Below are positions 1-12,001 of a DNA stretch of 64,000 nucleotides, piece by piece. The notes beneath the pieces were generated by a model. That model did no database searches, had not been told where the DNA came from, and saw nothing but the letters and a program-made list of their open reading frames with translations. Positions within the stretch are counted from its first letter, which is position 1. Every line of letters begins with the position of its first letter. This DNA is from Takashimella koratensis (Eukaryota; Basidiomycota; Tremellomycetes; Trichosporonales; Tetragoniomycetaceae), in contig BCKT01000005.1 in the NCBI GenBank assembly GCA_003116875.1, forward strand, positions 1,550,001-1,614,000, read 5' to 3'. Both the position numbers and the translations under genes were made by a program.

Positions 1-2653
1 TCCTTGGAAGACAAATAATCAACGTTCGAGCCTATATCAGTTGGGAGATCATCTGTACTTTGCGATCGCAATCGGGATAAGAACTTATCCGCCGTCTCTT
101 TCGACAAGGCATTGAACATGTCCTGAAGATCCACTTCATCGAGGCTGGCGGCCAAAGATCCGTGCCTCCTCAAAAATTCGTCAAGTCTGGCGCTTTGAAT
201 CCCAGGGCCCCTTGGTTTACCACCTTGAACTGATGCTGGCGCAGGCGTGGCCTTTGGTTCTCCCTGTATCAGTTTCAAAAGGGCTTGCTCACTCAGGATT
301 GTGGAGATTTTAGTTGGTGCTGGGATGATATCCTCCTCTTTAGTCCATTGATGGCTAGTCAGCACCGAATCGATGAAGATTGGATCAATTTTGAACCCTT
401 TATCGACGGTGTCTTCTGTGGACTCAGCGGCTGCCTTGGACTTTCGGGCTTTAGTTTCTTCTGCAATATCGTCTCTTATCTCGCTGATTGTGCGACCCGG
501 AGTTTTGGAGTAAGAGCCCTCAAACGCAGTCTTCGGTCTTCCTTCTCCTTTCATGGGACGTTCAACTGTTTCCCACCCTTCTAGCGACAACAACTGCGCC
601 GTCTCTTCCTCGCTACACATGCTCAAAATGGTCTGGGTAAGTCGATAAGCTCTGTGGCGGAACGCCGTTTTAGAAAGAAGTTCGCGGAATGAGCTCCAAG
701 ATGTAGACGTAGTATCAGCTGGTCCGGGCTTGCTAGGCTTGCCAGCTTTGCCCTGTCTAGTCTCGCTACTGTTTGATCCACTCGGCGCTGTTCGGATAGT
801 CAAATCTTGTTGAAGCCTTTTGTGAAGATCACTGTCTATCCCTTTCACCTTCGCCTGCTCCTCTTTCAGCCACTTTCGGGCATCGTCGTGGTATTTCTTT
901 CCCTTCTTTATGACCTCTCGAGGACTCTCAACACCGTCCATGGCACCCGTGTCGATGACTTCGCCTGACGACACCCCGTCTTTCGTACCTTTGCCGTCGA
1001 GAAGGCGCATGGAAGAGATAAGCTGATCAACAGAGGAGAGCAGCTTGTCTTCCTCATGTTGGATTATCTTAGCCAGATGCAACATCCTAGGATCGTCGGC
1101 TTTCAGATTCGCGTTCTTTGTACTCCATGCGTTATAGAACCCTGATTCAAGCTCTCTTGATTGTTGTAGATAAGACCTCATGGCGGAAATGCACAATTCG
1201 GTCTTGATGAATCCTTTAAGACAAGACATCATAATCGTCGTCCACTTGTATTCGTGATTCAAGCCATCCCACTTCTTTTCGAACAAGGGATTAGGTTGTC
1301 CATTCGAGAGCAGCATGTCCTGGTTTACTGAAATGCTCTGTCGTCGCTGAATGTCTTGTAGTTGGGCTACGTATCCTTCTGAAGCAGATCGAATCGCCTC
1401 CCTCATCTCCACCAAGTACGATGGAGTGTCATCCTTGAGGTTGAACGATAATTCTCGAGGCCTATAATCCTCCAATCGAGCCGGGTCTCCATCCCAGAAC
1501 GCTAAAGGACTCAGGTGGAGTCTTGTGCGGGTGAAGTGTCCCGCAAACAGCCGAGATTTATCTTCATCCATCCCGCTGTTGCGTTTAAAGACATGGTCCA
1601 CGTCTTGGTAGAGCGTTGTCGTGAGCTCCAACCTGCCCGTCTCTGAATTCCTCAAGAACGCAAATGCGGGCTGATAACTGTTATGGAGCTTGGTGTCCTT
1701 GTATCGCCCATTATGAGTGAAAACGCGGTCTCTTGGAATGACCTCAATCGTACCGTGCTCAAAGCGCTTATTAGCAGCAATTTCTCCTTCAGAGTACTCG
1801 CTCTCCTTCCACAGCCTCTTCAATCGCTTTGGACTGACTGTTGGAAGGTCATCCGGCGCGCCTGCCGTCACGAGAGATACTTTTAGTTCCGAAAACGCTT
1901 CGCCAGTGTCGGATAGAAAGTGCATGTCGGCCTCATAGACGACACTGTACAACTTTGCAAGTCGTCCCACGTACTGCATTCGCAGCTCGCTTCGTGGTTC
2001 CATGAACGCCTTCACTGTTGCTTGATCCTTGCTCGGCGCTTTCGTCTGCCAGTCGGGAGGGATGCTGTTCAACTCTTTCTCCAACGGTGTAAGTCTTGAG
2101 CTAACTTGGGTAAGCATGCGGGATCTCAAATAATCTCGAAGGCCAAGGAGATCCCGCGCAGGCGGCTCCAGTTTGCTTATAAGCCTATCATGTTGCTCTC
2201 TGTTTCTCTCAGGTCTCGCAAATTTGTACCAAGAGCACTCCCTTTGCGCTGAAGGGCATCTTTGAGGAGAGATTTCACGCCTTGCGACTTATCAACGGCC
2301 GCGCGTAGTGCCGTGCCATGCTCTCGAAATTTCTCCTGCGTGTCCTCAAATAACGAGATTGTCGCATCGATACGTCGCAGCATGTCATTGTTGGATAACT
2401 TACCCCAGTTATCCGAGTCGTCTATGATGCTGTCGCCTATCGTTGAGAGGTGAGCGAAGTCCAGCCACTTTGGTGTTACATCTACCAGCTCATCATTAAA
2501 TTTGGCGACTCTGGGTTCAGTGAAGTTTCCATCACTATCCTTGCGGTAGAAGAGGATAAACTTGCCAGACGAATTCTCTGAGTCTTGCTGTCGTTCTGAA
2601 ATTTGCAGAGAGATCGAGTGTTGTGAAAGTGGGTGAGAGTGTAAAGGTATCAA
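1..2653 (-). pseudogene. Family E large orphan protein, copy E1 (frameshift, lost start, runs off left edge)
   Basis: No known domain recognised. The frame from about 2188 down to base 1 is open and aligns along its whole length with the neighbour at 3491-6211; shared blocks include LAFWDGD, YVAQL-DI, WTTIMM-CLKGF, IIQHEE and SMRLLDGK. By eye identity is roughly 60 percent in the best part. The N-terminal part (2653-2177) aligns with the E2 N-terminus but ends at a TAA at 2177-2179; the homologous reading continues in another frame from about 2187 (SKLEPP), so one base has been lost or two gained near 2185-2190. The ATG matching the E2 start reads ATT here (2600-2602). The only upstream ATG (2653) lies 20 nt from a TATATATA at 2673-2680, too close to be a normal start. 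The C-terminus is cut by the window edge, probably within 50 codons of its end. Intron explanations for the break were checked and not found. Confidence 0.75.
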
Positions 2654-3490
2654 GCGTATCTCTGTCCTCCGCTATATATACTTGCTGACCATCCCCCACA
2701 ACGCGCGCTAGAGGACAATTTCGGCCTTTTCTAACACCTCTCTTGTCGGGATCTCCGCGCTCTGGGCTCCCACCACGCTCTGCTCGACCGGTTAACTCCG
2801 ATGGCGAGCCGTTCCCCAGCACGGCAGCGCCACCAGCATGTCCGCTATCTCAAAGGACGATTCGCCATTTGAAAACATGAAACTGACAACTGCGGCAATG
2901 TGGGCGCTGCTCAAAGGAACTGTGATTGCGGAGCACAGCTGGGACATGACTAGGCTAAGCAGCTTGCGGGATTCTGTTCAAAGGATGGGCGGAGGAGGGG
3001 AGCAGGGATAGAAGGGAGTGACCAATACTCGTAGGTCGAGACCAGTCTCGGCCGCAGCCGACAAAACATAGTACGGTCAGCGCGCAAACGGTGCGATGCC
3101 TTCATTGTAGGGACGAAAGGCGAGAGTTGCTAAAGTGCGCGATTTTCGGGGAGTACAGATGACTTTGGGCATTTGCGGTTATTGTGGTAGCGGTAGCGGC
3201 TGCCCTCTGACAGGTCTGCAACAAAACCCCCCAGTCACTTTGAATGGCATGATGATCATTTGACGAAGAAGCTACTATCTGTTTCAATGACCGTGGTGAA
3301 TATATGCTCCTCGTCTCGAGTCTAGCGTGTTTCATGTCGAGGCGGACGAGATAATGACGCTAGGACAGATATATCCCGAACGCGTTTTGAGATGCTACCG
3401 GAATTGATTTTGTTAAGAAGCGCCATGCCCACTTATGCAATGCATGTGTACCGTGAATGTTCTAGTCAGACGATAACTGACATGAATAGC
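2654..3490. other. Intergenic region between E1 and E2 with TATA box
   Basis: No convincing gene. On the minus strand it holds the E1 promoter, with TATATATA at 2673-2680. The part next to 3491 is the 3' flank of E2. Small ORFs here show no similarity to neighbours. Confidence 0.5.
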
Positions 3491-6211
3491 TTACATGGAG
3501 AGCCTTCTCGCTTCCGAAACAGACGGCTTTTCGAGTTCTTCCTCTTTCGGCACCTTCGTGTCATCTGCAAACTTTGAGAACGTGCGAGCTAGGTACTGCT
3601 GCGAGGACTCGCTCGGTAGCACATCGAACAGATATTGCAGCCCGTCTTTGCCAATGGTCTCCACCAATGAGCTTGTACCGCTCTCTGCCGCCATTTGAAG
3701 CGTCAACATGGACTCTGGATCCTCTGTAGTCTGATCACCGACGAAGTCTCCATTCGATGAATCCCGGGCCGTTGCTTGCGAGCTCTGTCCCCTATCACGA
3801 ATGAAGGAATCCAGAGTCGTGATTGGTCGCCCAAGAAAGCCAGGTTGGTCATTGATATCGAAAGCCGGCCGACCAGGAGCGTTTGGCGGAGGCTGTAGGA
3901 TACGCAAGATGGATTGTTCCTTGAGGATGTTGGAAATCTTTGGCTTTGATGGGGCAATGTCTTGACCCTTTGACCATCGACTAGGCGCTAACACTGAGTC
4001 AAACAAGCTTGGATCGATCGTGAAAACTCGTTCGGTGGTCTCCTCGGTCGGCCCAGCGTCTTCCCTTGTCCTTCCTGTACCGGCTTGTCTGTCGATTTTC
4101 CGTCGAAGTTGACGCAACTTGAGACCAGAAGACTTGGCGTAACTTCCCTTGAACTCAACCGGCTGTTTCCCGGTCGGGCGCTCTGGACGTTCAACCACGT
4201 TCCATCCATCAAGGGACATCAATTCGTCAGCCTCAGCATCGGTGCTCATGTTCAATAAAGCACCGGCGAATCGGAAAGCTGTAGCACTGAATGTAGTGTT
4301 GAAAAGCGAAGTGCGGAAATCGTTCCATGCAGGAGCAACCCATGTAGATGCCGTAGCTGATGAACGAGTGTTACCTCGTTTAACCCCCTTCTTCTTCTTA
4401 CCCTTTGAAGAGGGTTTCGAGTGGATCTGAACGCTGGCTCGGAGTTGCTCATGCAAGCTGCTGGCGATATCACCTACCCTTTCCTGCTCAGTCTGTAGCC
4501 ATTTCCTTGCATCCTTCGGGTAGTCATTTTCCTCGTTGGTTGTCCCCGCAAGATCGATTCCCTCGGTTACCGACCGCTCTCCCAAGTCTTTACCGTCCAG
4601 GAGACGCATAGAAGCCTCTAAGAATCGGAGAGCGGGAGCTAGCTTGGATTCCTCGTGCTGGATTATCCTTGTGAGATGGTGGATCCGAGGATCGTCATCT
4701 TTCAAATTGGCGTCCTCCGCAGTCCAGGAATTATAAAATCCCGATACAAGTTCTTTTGACTGCTGTGAGAACGATGATATTGCTGATGGGCACAATTCAT
4801 GTTTGGAAAAACCTTTCAAACAGGTCATCATGATGGTTGTCCAGTTATGTTCATGATTTAACGCCTTCCATTTCTTGTCGAACTCTGGATTGACCTGTCC
4901 ACTCGAAAGCAGCATTTCTTCGTTGACCAGAACACCCTGTCGCCCCTCAATGTCTTTCAACTGAGCCACGTATCGTTCTGAAGCCGAGTGAACGGCTTCT
5001 GCCATTGGTAATAGCCATGAAGGACCGTCTTCCTCTAAGTTGAAAGACAGAGCTTGGGGCTTGTACGCTTGCACTCGCTCTGAGTCACCATCCCAGAATG
5101 CCAAGGGACCGAGATGCAGTCTTGTACGCAAGGAATGTCTCGCAAACAAGCGAGAGGTTTCTTTGTCCATGTCGTAGTTGCGCTTGAAAACATGATCCAC
5201 GGTTTCATAAAGCGTCGTAGTGAGCTTCAGCTTGCCTGATTCTTCTTTGCTTTTAAGGAACGCAAACGCCGGTTGGTAATTGGTATGCAACTTAGCGTCC
5301 TTGAATAGCCCGTTGCCATTAAACACCCTGTCTCGAGGGATCACCTCGACGGTTCCGTGATCAAAGCGCTTGTGTGGGGGAACAGATCCTCTTGTGAACT
5401 TGCTTTGCTTCCACAAGCCACCGATAGTCTTTCCATCGAGGTCAGGAAGCTTGTCAAAACGAGCTGCTGAAGAAACTGGCAATACGTCGAGTTCCGACAA
5501 AGCTTTTCCGGTGTCGGACAGGAAATGCTCGTCCGCCTGACTGAGGGTGGCGTACAGCTTTGTAAGCTGGCCCAAATACTGCTTTCTTAGTTCACTTCGG
5601 GAAGTGAGATATCTGTCGATAGACGCTTGTGACTTGACAACCGCACTCTCCTGCCAATCCGGAGGAATGTCATTCATGTCTTGGCTCAGAAGCGTAAGTT
5701 TGGAGTTTACCTGCTCAACCACACGGCTTTTCAGGGTCTACCGAAGGGCATAGAGATCTTTGAGAGGCGGTTCGAGTTTGTTCTTCAATGACTCCAAGTA
5801 TCTTTCGCGCGATTCAAGATCTTTCACGCTTGTGATTAAACCCTTGCCTTTGCCTCTACGTGCACGCTTCAGCTCAGACTGGGTCCCTTCTAAAGCCTCA
5901 ACGGCAGTCCGTAGAGCGGCACCATGTTCTCTCAATCTCTGTTGCGTGGCTTGAAACAACGAGTTTGTTGCGTCAATGCGGTGTAGCATTATCGAGTGTG
6001 ACAAGCCTTTCCACTCTTCCGGGTCGTCGAAAATAAAGTTGGGTATCCTCGGAATGTGAGCAAAATTCCAAGAAGTCGGGGTGACATCTTGAGTGGGGGG
6101 ACCAACATATCGGGTCACGCGGGCTTCAGTGATGTCGTCGCCCTCGTCAGTCACGTAGAACATGCAAAATCGCTCGGACGACTCTGCTGACTGTCGTTGT
6201 CGTCCTGACAT
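3491..6211 (-). pseudogene. Family E large orphan protein, copy E2 (one in-frame TAG)
   Basis: About 905 codons on one frame, interrupted only by TAG at 5738-5740. Upstream part (from ATG 6211, MSGRQ) and downstream part are in the same frame; in copy E1 the same place reads straight through (LRDYLRS versus LR-stop-TLKS), so this is a nonsense change and not an intron: no GT-AG pair can remove it. The protein is hydrophilic and mostly helical in appearance, with a basic stretch near residue 560 (KGKKKKGVKRG) and a Ser/Pro-rich C-terminal third. No known domain or signal peptide is visible. An in-frame ATG lies further upstream (6280), but similarity to E1 starts at 6211. It may be a recent pseudogene, two separate proteins, or read through. 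Function unknown. Confidence 0.75.
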
Positions 6212-6666
6212 CTTGAGAAATGAGTCTTTTACTCGAATGAGTAGTGAGAAGAGGTATACATGTGGGTACCAAGTTTTCATACCTTACCCTTACCCCTAAA
6301 GTAGTCTGGTTTCGAGAGTCAAGCCTATGCAAGCAAGGGAGCTGACCGCTCCTCAGAAAGGACATCACCTGAAACACTAGAATCTCAAAGGAGCGAAAAG
6401 TTTGAAACCTGGCTTCAAAAGACAAATTGAAAGGAGTACAAGTCTGTAACAGCCGAAAGGATGTATATTTCCCGCCATTGCATTGCCTGGTTTAGCACAA
6501 TTGAGATACAGCGAGTTTTGTACAGATCTTGTCATTGCAATGGATGCTGGTATATCCGCTCAAAGCAAAGCAGCCTGAATCACCAGGCAACGGAGCATCC
6601 GAAGAGGGAGGGGGAGGAGTACGGTAGGTGAAATCTCGCCTAATCACCGTACAGCGTACTTGCGCG
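6212..6666. other. Intergenic region, E2 upstream and Zn2Cys6 gene 3' end
   Basis: No gene seen. It contains the 5' flank of E2 and the 3' flank of the factor at 6667-9334. Short ORFs here are not supported. Confidence 0.4.
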
Positions 6667-9334
6667 TCAGCGAACTTTTGCCGCTTCCATCATGTAGCTC
6701 ATCAACGCGGAATAGATAGCCGCCTGGTCCATCGCCGCTGGCGTTGTCGTCGGGATTGGAACATCCGGCTGGGCGGTCTCCGAGTTACTCGGCCAAAACG
6801 ACGAGTCTACCACCAAAGGCTCCGTCAACGTTGACTGCGCCGGGTTCATCGTTGAAATATCCCAGGACGTATTGGTGGGTGCCGAATTGTGGTCTGGGCT
6901 GGCGAACGAGAAATCGAAAAAGTCTGTCGAGTTTGGTTCTTGTTGATTTGGCTGAGCATTCGCGTTGGTGAGGTGGTTCCAGTAGTATTGTGGGAGTTGG
7001 AAGAGAGATGAAGGACCCGGTGATGGCCGAACAGTCGGAAGAGTAGGGGTCTTAGCAGGGTCGGGGGCAGATGTCACTGTGGATAAATTGCGGCCCATGG
7101 CTTGGAGACCTTCAGGAATCGGCGGAGAGCCCATGACGACATGGGGGGAAGTATTTGTAGCTGCGCCGTTGTTCAACTCATCCTCTGGCGACGACAACTT
7201 TAGTCCACCTTGAATCACTACAGCTAGTCAGTTGCTGGGATGCGCTGTCATGTCTGCTGTGCTCACATCCTTCGAAGAACAGCTTGTGGGCGGAGGCTGC
7301 TGGCCACGAGCTCGAGAAGTCTCGTAGCCAGATACAACATTGGGCGAAGTTGATCTTGGCTCGGTGAGCAAGTGACTCGTTTGTATCGGTGGAATCATAC
7401 GCTAAAACGGAGTTAGCCTATCATATCTCGTCTGTCTCCCAGAGACATCCTTACCTTCAAACAAGGTGATCAAGCTGAGGATGTGGATAATGTCGGAACT
7501 GATCTGGTTGAGCAGCTTGTGTCGGTCTAGCAGAGCGAAAAGGTCGATGGCTGTCTGCGCAGCTTCCGAGCATAAGGCATGTGCTGTCGTTCCGAGCGGA
7601 GGGAGAGAATGCGATTGCGTAGGATTTGCGAGTCGACCCTTGATGAATCGAGAGTAAAGAAGAATCTTAGACGTAGCAAGCCACTGTGCTTTGTCAGCGG
7701 AGCGGGCAAGGTTCGTGACAGGAGAGGTCGGCACCTACAGCCAGTGACACGACATGATGCGGCATGGGAGAGATGTCAGGGTTTGAGGTCGGATCCAAGT
7801 GAGCAGGAAGGGACGAGCGCCACAGGTCCATTTGGTTGCTGATTCGTTCCGCCTCAGCAAACACATCGTGCTTTTCTTGCATCTTGGCGGCAAACTGCAC
7901 GTCCCACGGATCCGTACTGGCGGGCCCCTGCAAGTCGAGATCGAGAATGTCCTCCACCATCATGGCGAGCCGGCACCCCCAAACGAAACCGCTCATGATA
8001 TAGCCTCGACGCGGGATGATGTGCTGAACGCTGTTGGGGAGAGGGCTAGAAGAGGTGGGAAGAGGCGGCCAAGTCTCGAGCTCGTCCGTCTCGGTTGTGG
8101 AGGGTAGTCGAGTAGTCGTGCGGCGATAAGAGAGCAAGAAAGACCTGCCTGTCTCTTCGGCGAGAGTTTTATCTAAGATGTAGCAGTTCCAGTAGACCCT
8201 GGCCCTGACTTCATCGTCCGCCTAAAATTTAGCGGAGGTTCCTTCGTTCGGATGGCTCACAGTTGTCTCCCCGCCAGCCTTGGAGGACGAGGCCATATTG
8301 AGACCGAGGTTCAAGGCCATGCAGCATGCTCGGCCAGAGTACGCAAACGCACTTCGCTTGTCACCGCAGCCAGTTTGGCGCAAGCTCAAGAGAATGAGAG
8401 ACTGGATAATATCGATCCTTGACTCGTTCCGGCAGTGGTGCAGACTCTTTTCGGCCATGTAGAATAGACGCTCGCCGTCGATGCCGTCTTGTCCGGATAG
8501 GGGGGCAGTGCACGCGGCAATCGCAAGCATCGCAAGAAGCAGTGGGGACGAGGTGGTGTGGGGGTTGAAAAGCGGTTTGTATATCAACGGCCACACGTTC
8601 TAAACAGCTCATCAGGTACGGTACCCCAACTTCGCAGCATATGACTCACGTGAATGTGGGTAAAGTACACCGCCAGCAATCGATCAACAATCTGGGGAGG
8701 GAGACCAAAGAAAGGGGCTGCTCGTCGAGGTCGGATGTTGCTTGTGGATGGTTCGCCAACCGGAGGTGACGCGGTGCGACTGGTCCGATTACTCTGATCA
8801 TCGTCTCCAGCTGCGGAAAGAGCTCTACCTGTTGTACCAGAACCCAACGCCTTGTTCGACCCTTCGCCGTTTTTCGAAATGTCGGCATGAGCTGGAGAGT
8901 GAGGCTGAGACGAGCGCCTACGGAAACCTGGTGCGGGTCCCCTGTGCGAAACATGGGCTGGTTAGATGTGTTGCTTTCCACGTCTCAATCGGTTGTTGAT
9001 ATACTCACCTCTTGCGGACTGGAAGCTGAAATGTACATTCCTGACTTAGTTCTCGACACAGCTTACACGATGACTGCCCATCCTTGGACTCGTGCACATC
9101 CTCACATCTCATCCGCTTGCTGTCGATGGGAGGTCAGCAAAGCTCTCTCAGCTTTGACCCAACGTTCGTTTCATTATCTCACTTCTTGCATCCCTAGAAT
9201 AGCGTCAGCATTCATTCTGGTGCTGTCTATCTCGCACAACCAGGATATTTCGGATGTCCAAGGAGATAAATCTAGCCAAGACCTACATCACAGGCTCTAG
9301 AAGACCTCTTCTTCTTGCTATTCGTCTCCTCCAT
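6667..9334 (-). CDS. Zn2Cys6 transcription factor with fungal-specific TF domain (XlnR-like layout)
   Basis: Nuclear DNA-binding regulator. Exon 1 (9334-9287) gives METNSKKKR-type basic start and ACD; exon 2 is only 11 nt (9193-9183) and supplies the second Cys; exon 3 (9119-9009) supplies the other four. Joined, the binuclear cluster is C-x2-C-x6-C-x12-C-x2-C-x6-C followed by LPVRKRGPAPG, typical of XlnR-type linkers. Later exons (8941-8650, 8599-8261, from 8221, and onward) encode the fungal-specific TF domain: LLAVYFTHIH, PLLLAMLAIAA, the ALNLGLN helix, ARVYWNCYILDKTLAEETGR, and INFAQCCIWLRDF. The C-terminus (to 6667) is Ser/Thr/Pro/Asn-rich with a DFFDFSFASPD patch, a plausible activation region. 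Introns use CTGAC/CTAAC branch sites. It is divergent from the aldehyde dehydrogenase, so regulation of that gene is possible; target not known. Confidence 0.88.
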
Positions 9335-9748
9335 ATTGCGAATCAACCAGGTCGGCGTCGATGAAGGATGAAGTTGTTGTTGTTGACGTTGCGGAAAAAT
9401 TCAGACTTCTCCCGCCTTGTAAAGGACCACTCGGCGACGGCCGGTTGACGGCCCGTGACGATCGGTCTGTGACGTCGAATCAGACGGTCGCACGGGAACA
9501 CGGCTGGGTGGGGTACAAGCAGGGCCGACGCTGGCAGTGACTTGGAATGCGGGGTGGTGCTGGACGGAAGCGCGTGAGTGGTGATAAGGGAAGAACAAGG
9601 CGACGGATGTGGGTCAACAGGAAAAACTCGCCTTGTGGCTTGCGCAAGGCCGGCGGAGGGAGATATTCCAGAGGATAAACTCGGGCGCGTAATTAAGCGC
9701 CGGGCGCGATGGGGAGAGTTCTTCCAGGCGGCTGTTTTCTTTCCCGAC
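9335..9748. promoter_or_regulatory. Divergent promoter region between Zn2Cys6 factor and aldehyde dehydrogenase
   Basis: About 410 nt separates the ATG at 9334 (minus) and the first plausible ALDH ATG at 9749 (plus). It is rich in CGG/CCG triplets (for example around 9432-9470), which is what Zn2Cys6 proteins contact, but no clear symmetrical site was identified. Confidence 0.45.
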
Positions 9749-11884
9749 ATGACCTCGGTTGCATTCTCGATCTTTAACCCTCTTCATGGTCTAATGTCCA
9801 CGATAACGTCTCTTTCATCTTCAGGTGTTCGTCTCTGTGCATATCTCAGACTCCGATCTTACACCCTACTGCATTCTGTACCCTGCTCTTCCTCGACTGG
9901 ATTACACCGCTGCGTACCAAGCTCCAAAAGTATAGCACCTGTGCGACACTCTCCAACTTTTGCTCGCCCCCTTTCCACCTCTGCTATCAACCATTCAACT
10001 GCCATGCCTACCCACGCGAAGCTCAATGTTCCCTCTCTCGGAGAGGTTACCGTGCCAGTCGGTCTGTTCATGTAGGTCGGAGCTACCTGCGCACCTGGAA
10101 GCGCTACTCAAGGCTGACCTTGCCTTCTCAGTAACAATGAATGGGTCGAGTCGTCCGGCGGCGAGACGTTCTCGACTGTTAACCCTGCGACGGGTGAGAA
10201 GCTTCTCGACTTTGCGCACGCCTCCAAAAAGGATGTCGACAAGGCGGTCAAGGCTGCCCGAAACGCGTTCAACACGACTTGGGGCACAAACATCGCCGGT
10301 GCTGATCGTGGGGCCTGTGAGTGCATACCTCTCAGCTACCCGCGCTTAGCCTAAGCGCTAAGACCTTTGCGCTGACTAGATGTCCATTCCAGTGCTAAAC
10401 AAATTCGCCGACTTGCTCGAACGCGACGCCGAGCGGATCGCCGCCCTCGAGAGTATCAACTCGGGCAAGGGCGTTCGTATTGCTCGTGAAGCCGACGTAG
10501 GCGACTCGGTCGCTTGCTTGCGATACTACGCCGGTTTGGCGGACAAGTACTTTGGGCAGACGATCAACCACTTTGGGAACGAGAAGTTTGTGTACACCCT
10601 GCACCAGCCCATTGGTGTCTGCGGGCAGATGTAAGTGCGCTGTGTAGACTGCGTGTTGACGCCAAACAGTATCCCATGGAACTACCCTTTGCTTATGTGG
10701 GCTTGGAAAGTCGGACCTGCGCTGGCTGCGGGCTGCACAGTTGTCATGAAGCCCTCCGAGCTTACCCCACTCACCGCCTTGGCGCTCTGTGACCTCGCCA
10801 AGGAGGCCGGCATCCCGGCTGGTGTCATCAACACTGTCTCTGGTCTGGGCTCTACCACCGGCGATGCCATCTCTCGTCACATGGACATCGACAAGGTCGC
10901 GTTCACCGGCTCGGTCGCCACTGGTCGCAGAATCTCCATTGCTGCCGCCGAGTCAAACTTGAAGAAGGTTACCCTGGAACTGGGTGGCAAGTCCCCTATG
11001 CTCGTGTTCGACAGCGCAGACATCGAGGAGGCAGCCAACTGGACGGCTATGGGCATCTGGTTCAACTCGGGTCAGGACTGCTGTGCCAGTAGCCGAGTAA
11101 GTCCGACCCTCTGCGAAGGCTTCATGCCGTGTGCTGACGCATCCTGTCGTATGTAGGTCTACGTTCAGGAAGGGGTGTACGAGAAGTTCCTCGTGGCTCT
11201 CAAGGCACGCGCCGAGGCTTGCGCCATTGGTCAAGTGAGTCATTTGCCCACTCAGCCTCGATACACAGCTAACGGTGCACCCCCAGCCTTCTGACGAGAA
11301 GACCTCGTTTGGTCCCTTGATTTCCCAGTTGCAACGTGACAAGGTTCTATCATACATCGAGTCTGGAAAGAGCGAAGGTGCTCGAGTCGTCACTGGTGGA
11401 CAACGGTGGCCGCAATCAGGAGGCGGATTCTGGGTCGAGCCTACCATCCTCGCGGACACTACCCAGACGATGAAGGTAGTTCAAGAAGAGGTACGTTTCA
11501 GCGAAGGCTTCAGCTAATCTTCAGATCTTCGGTCCAGTCATCGTGGCTAGCAAGTTCAAGGACGAGGCCGAAGCCGTTGCGCTTGCGAACGACACCTCGT
11601 ATGGTCTCGCTGCTGCGGTGTTTACAAACGATACTCGACAGGCTACTCGTGTCACCGGCGCGCTCAACGCTGGAACCGTCTGGTGTAACCAGTACGCCTT
11701 GTTGCATGCCGGTGTGCCGTTTGGAGGATTCAAGCAAAGCGGGATTGGCCGGGAGCTCGGTACCTACGGTCTGGAAGCGTACACCCAGGTCAAGGCTGTG
11801 CAGCACAACCTTACTCAGACTGTGTAAGTTTGAATTCAGGGCTGGTAGATTACGCTGACCAACCACAGTGAGTGGCCCATCTAA
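9749..11884 (+). CDS. Aldehyde dehydrogenase (NAD(P)+), probably mitochondrial with a cytosolic alternative start
   Basis: Oxidises aldehydes such as acetaldehyde to acids. Eight exons; introns at 10072-10131, 10317-10392, 10631-10669, 11097-11156, 11235-11286, 11491-11524 and 11824-11868, the last leaving a short exon ending EWPI. Family marks: IIPWNYP (Asn of the oxyanion hole), TGSVATGR (cofactor loop), LELGGKSP (general-base Glu), GQDCC (nucleophilic Cys), EEIFGPV, GVPFGGFKQSGIGRE. The core starting at ATG 10004 has the usual length of about 500 residues. The same frame is open upstream to ATG 9749 and 9794 and encodes an Arg/Ser-rich, acid-free stretch ending ARPLSTSA, which looks like a mitochondrial presequence with cleavage site. 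I give the long form; 10004 is the likely start of a cytosolic form. Confidence 0.9.
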
Positions 11885-12001
11885 ACAAGGACTCGTTAGC
11901 TGGCGTGAGTATGTACAAGGATGCTATGAAGCTACATGTCTGCAAGCCGGCCGAATCACCTGGTCTGGCCGCAAGTGTCAACCCAAAGCTGCATACGGTA
12001 G

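Noticed and set aside
5700..5760. Intron removing the E2 TAG
   Set aside because: The only local GT-AG pairs are far below the minimum intron size seen here (34 nt), and E1 codes straight through the region.
7466..9300. Plus-strand ORFs opposite the first Zn2Cys6 gene
   Set aside because: Shadows of conserved exons on the minus strand.
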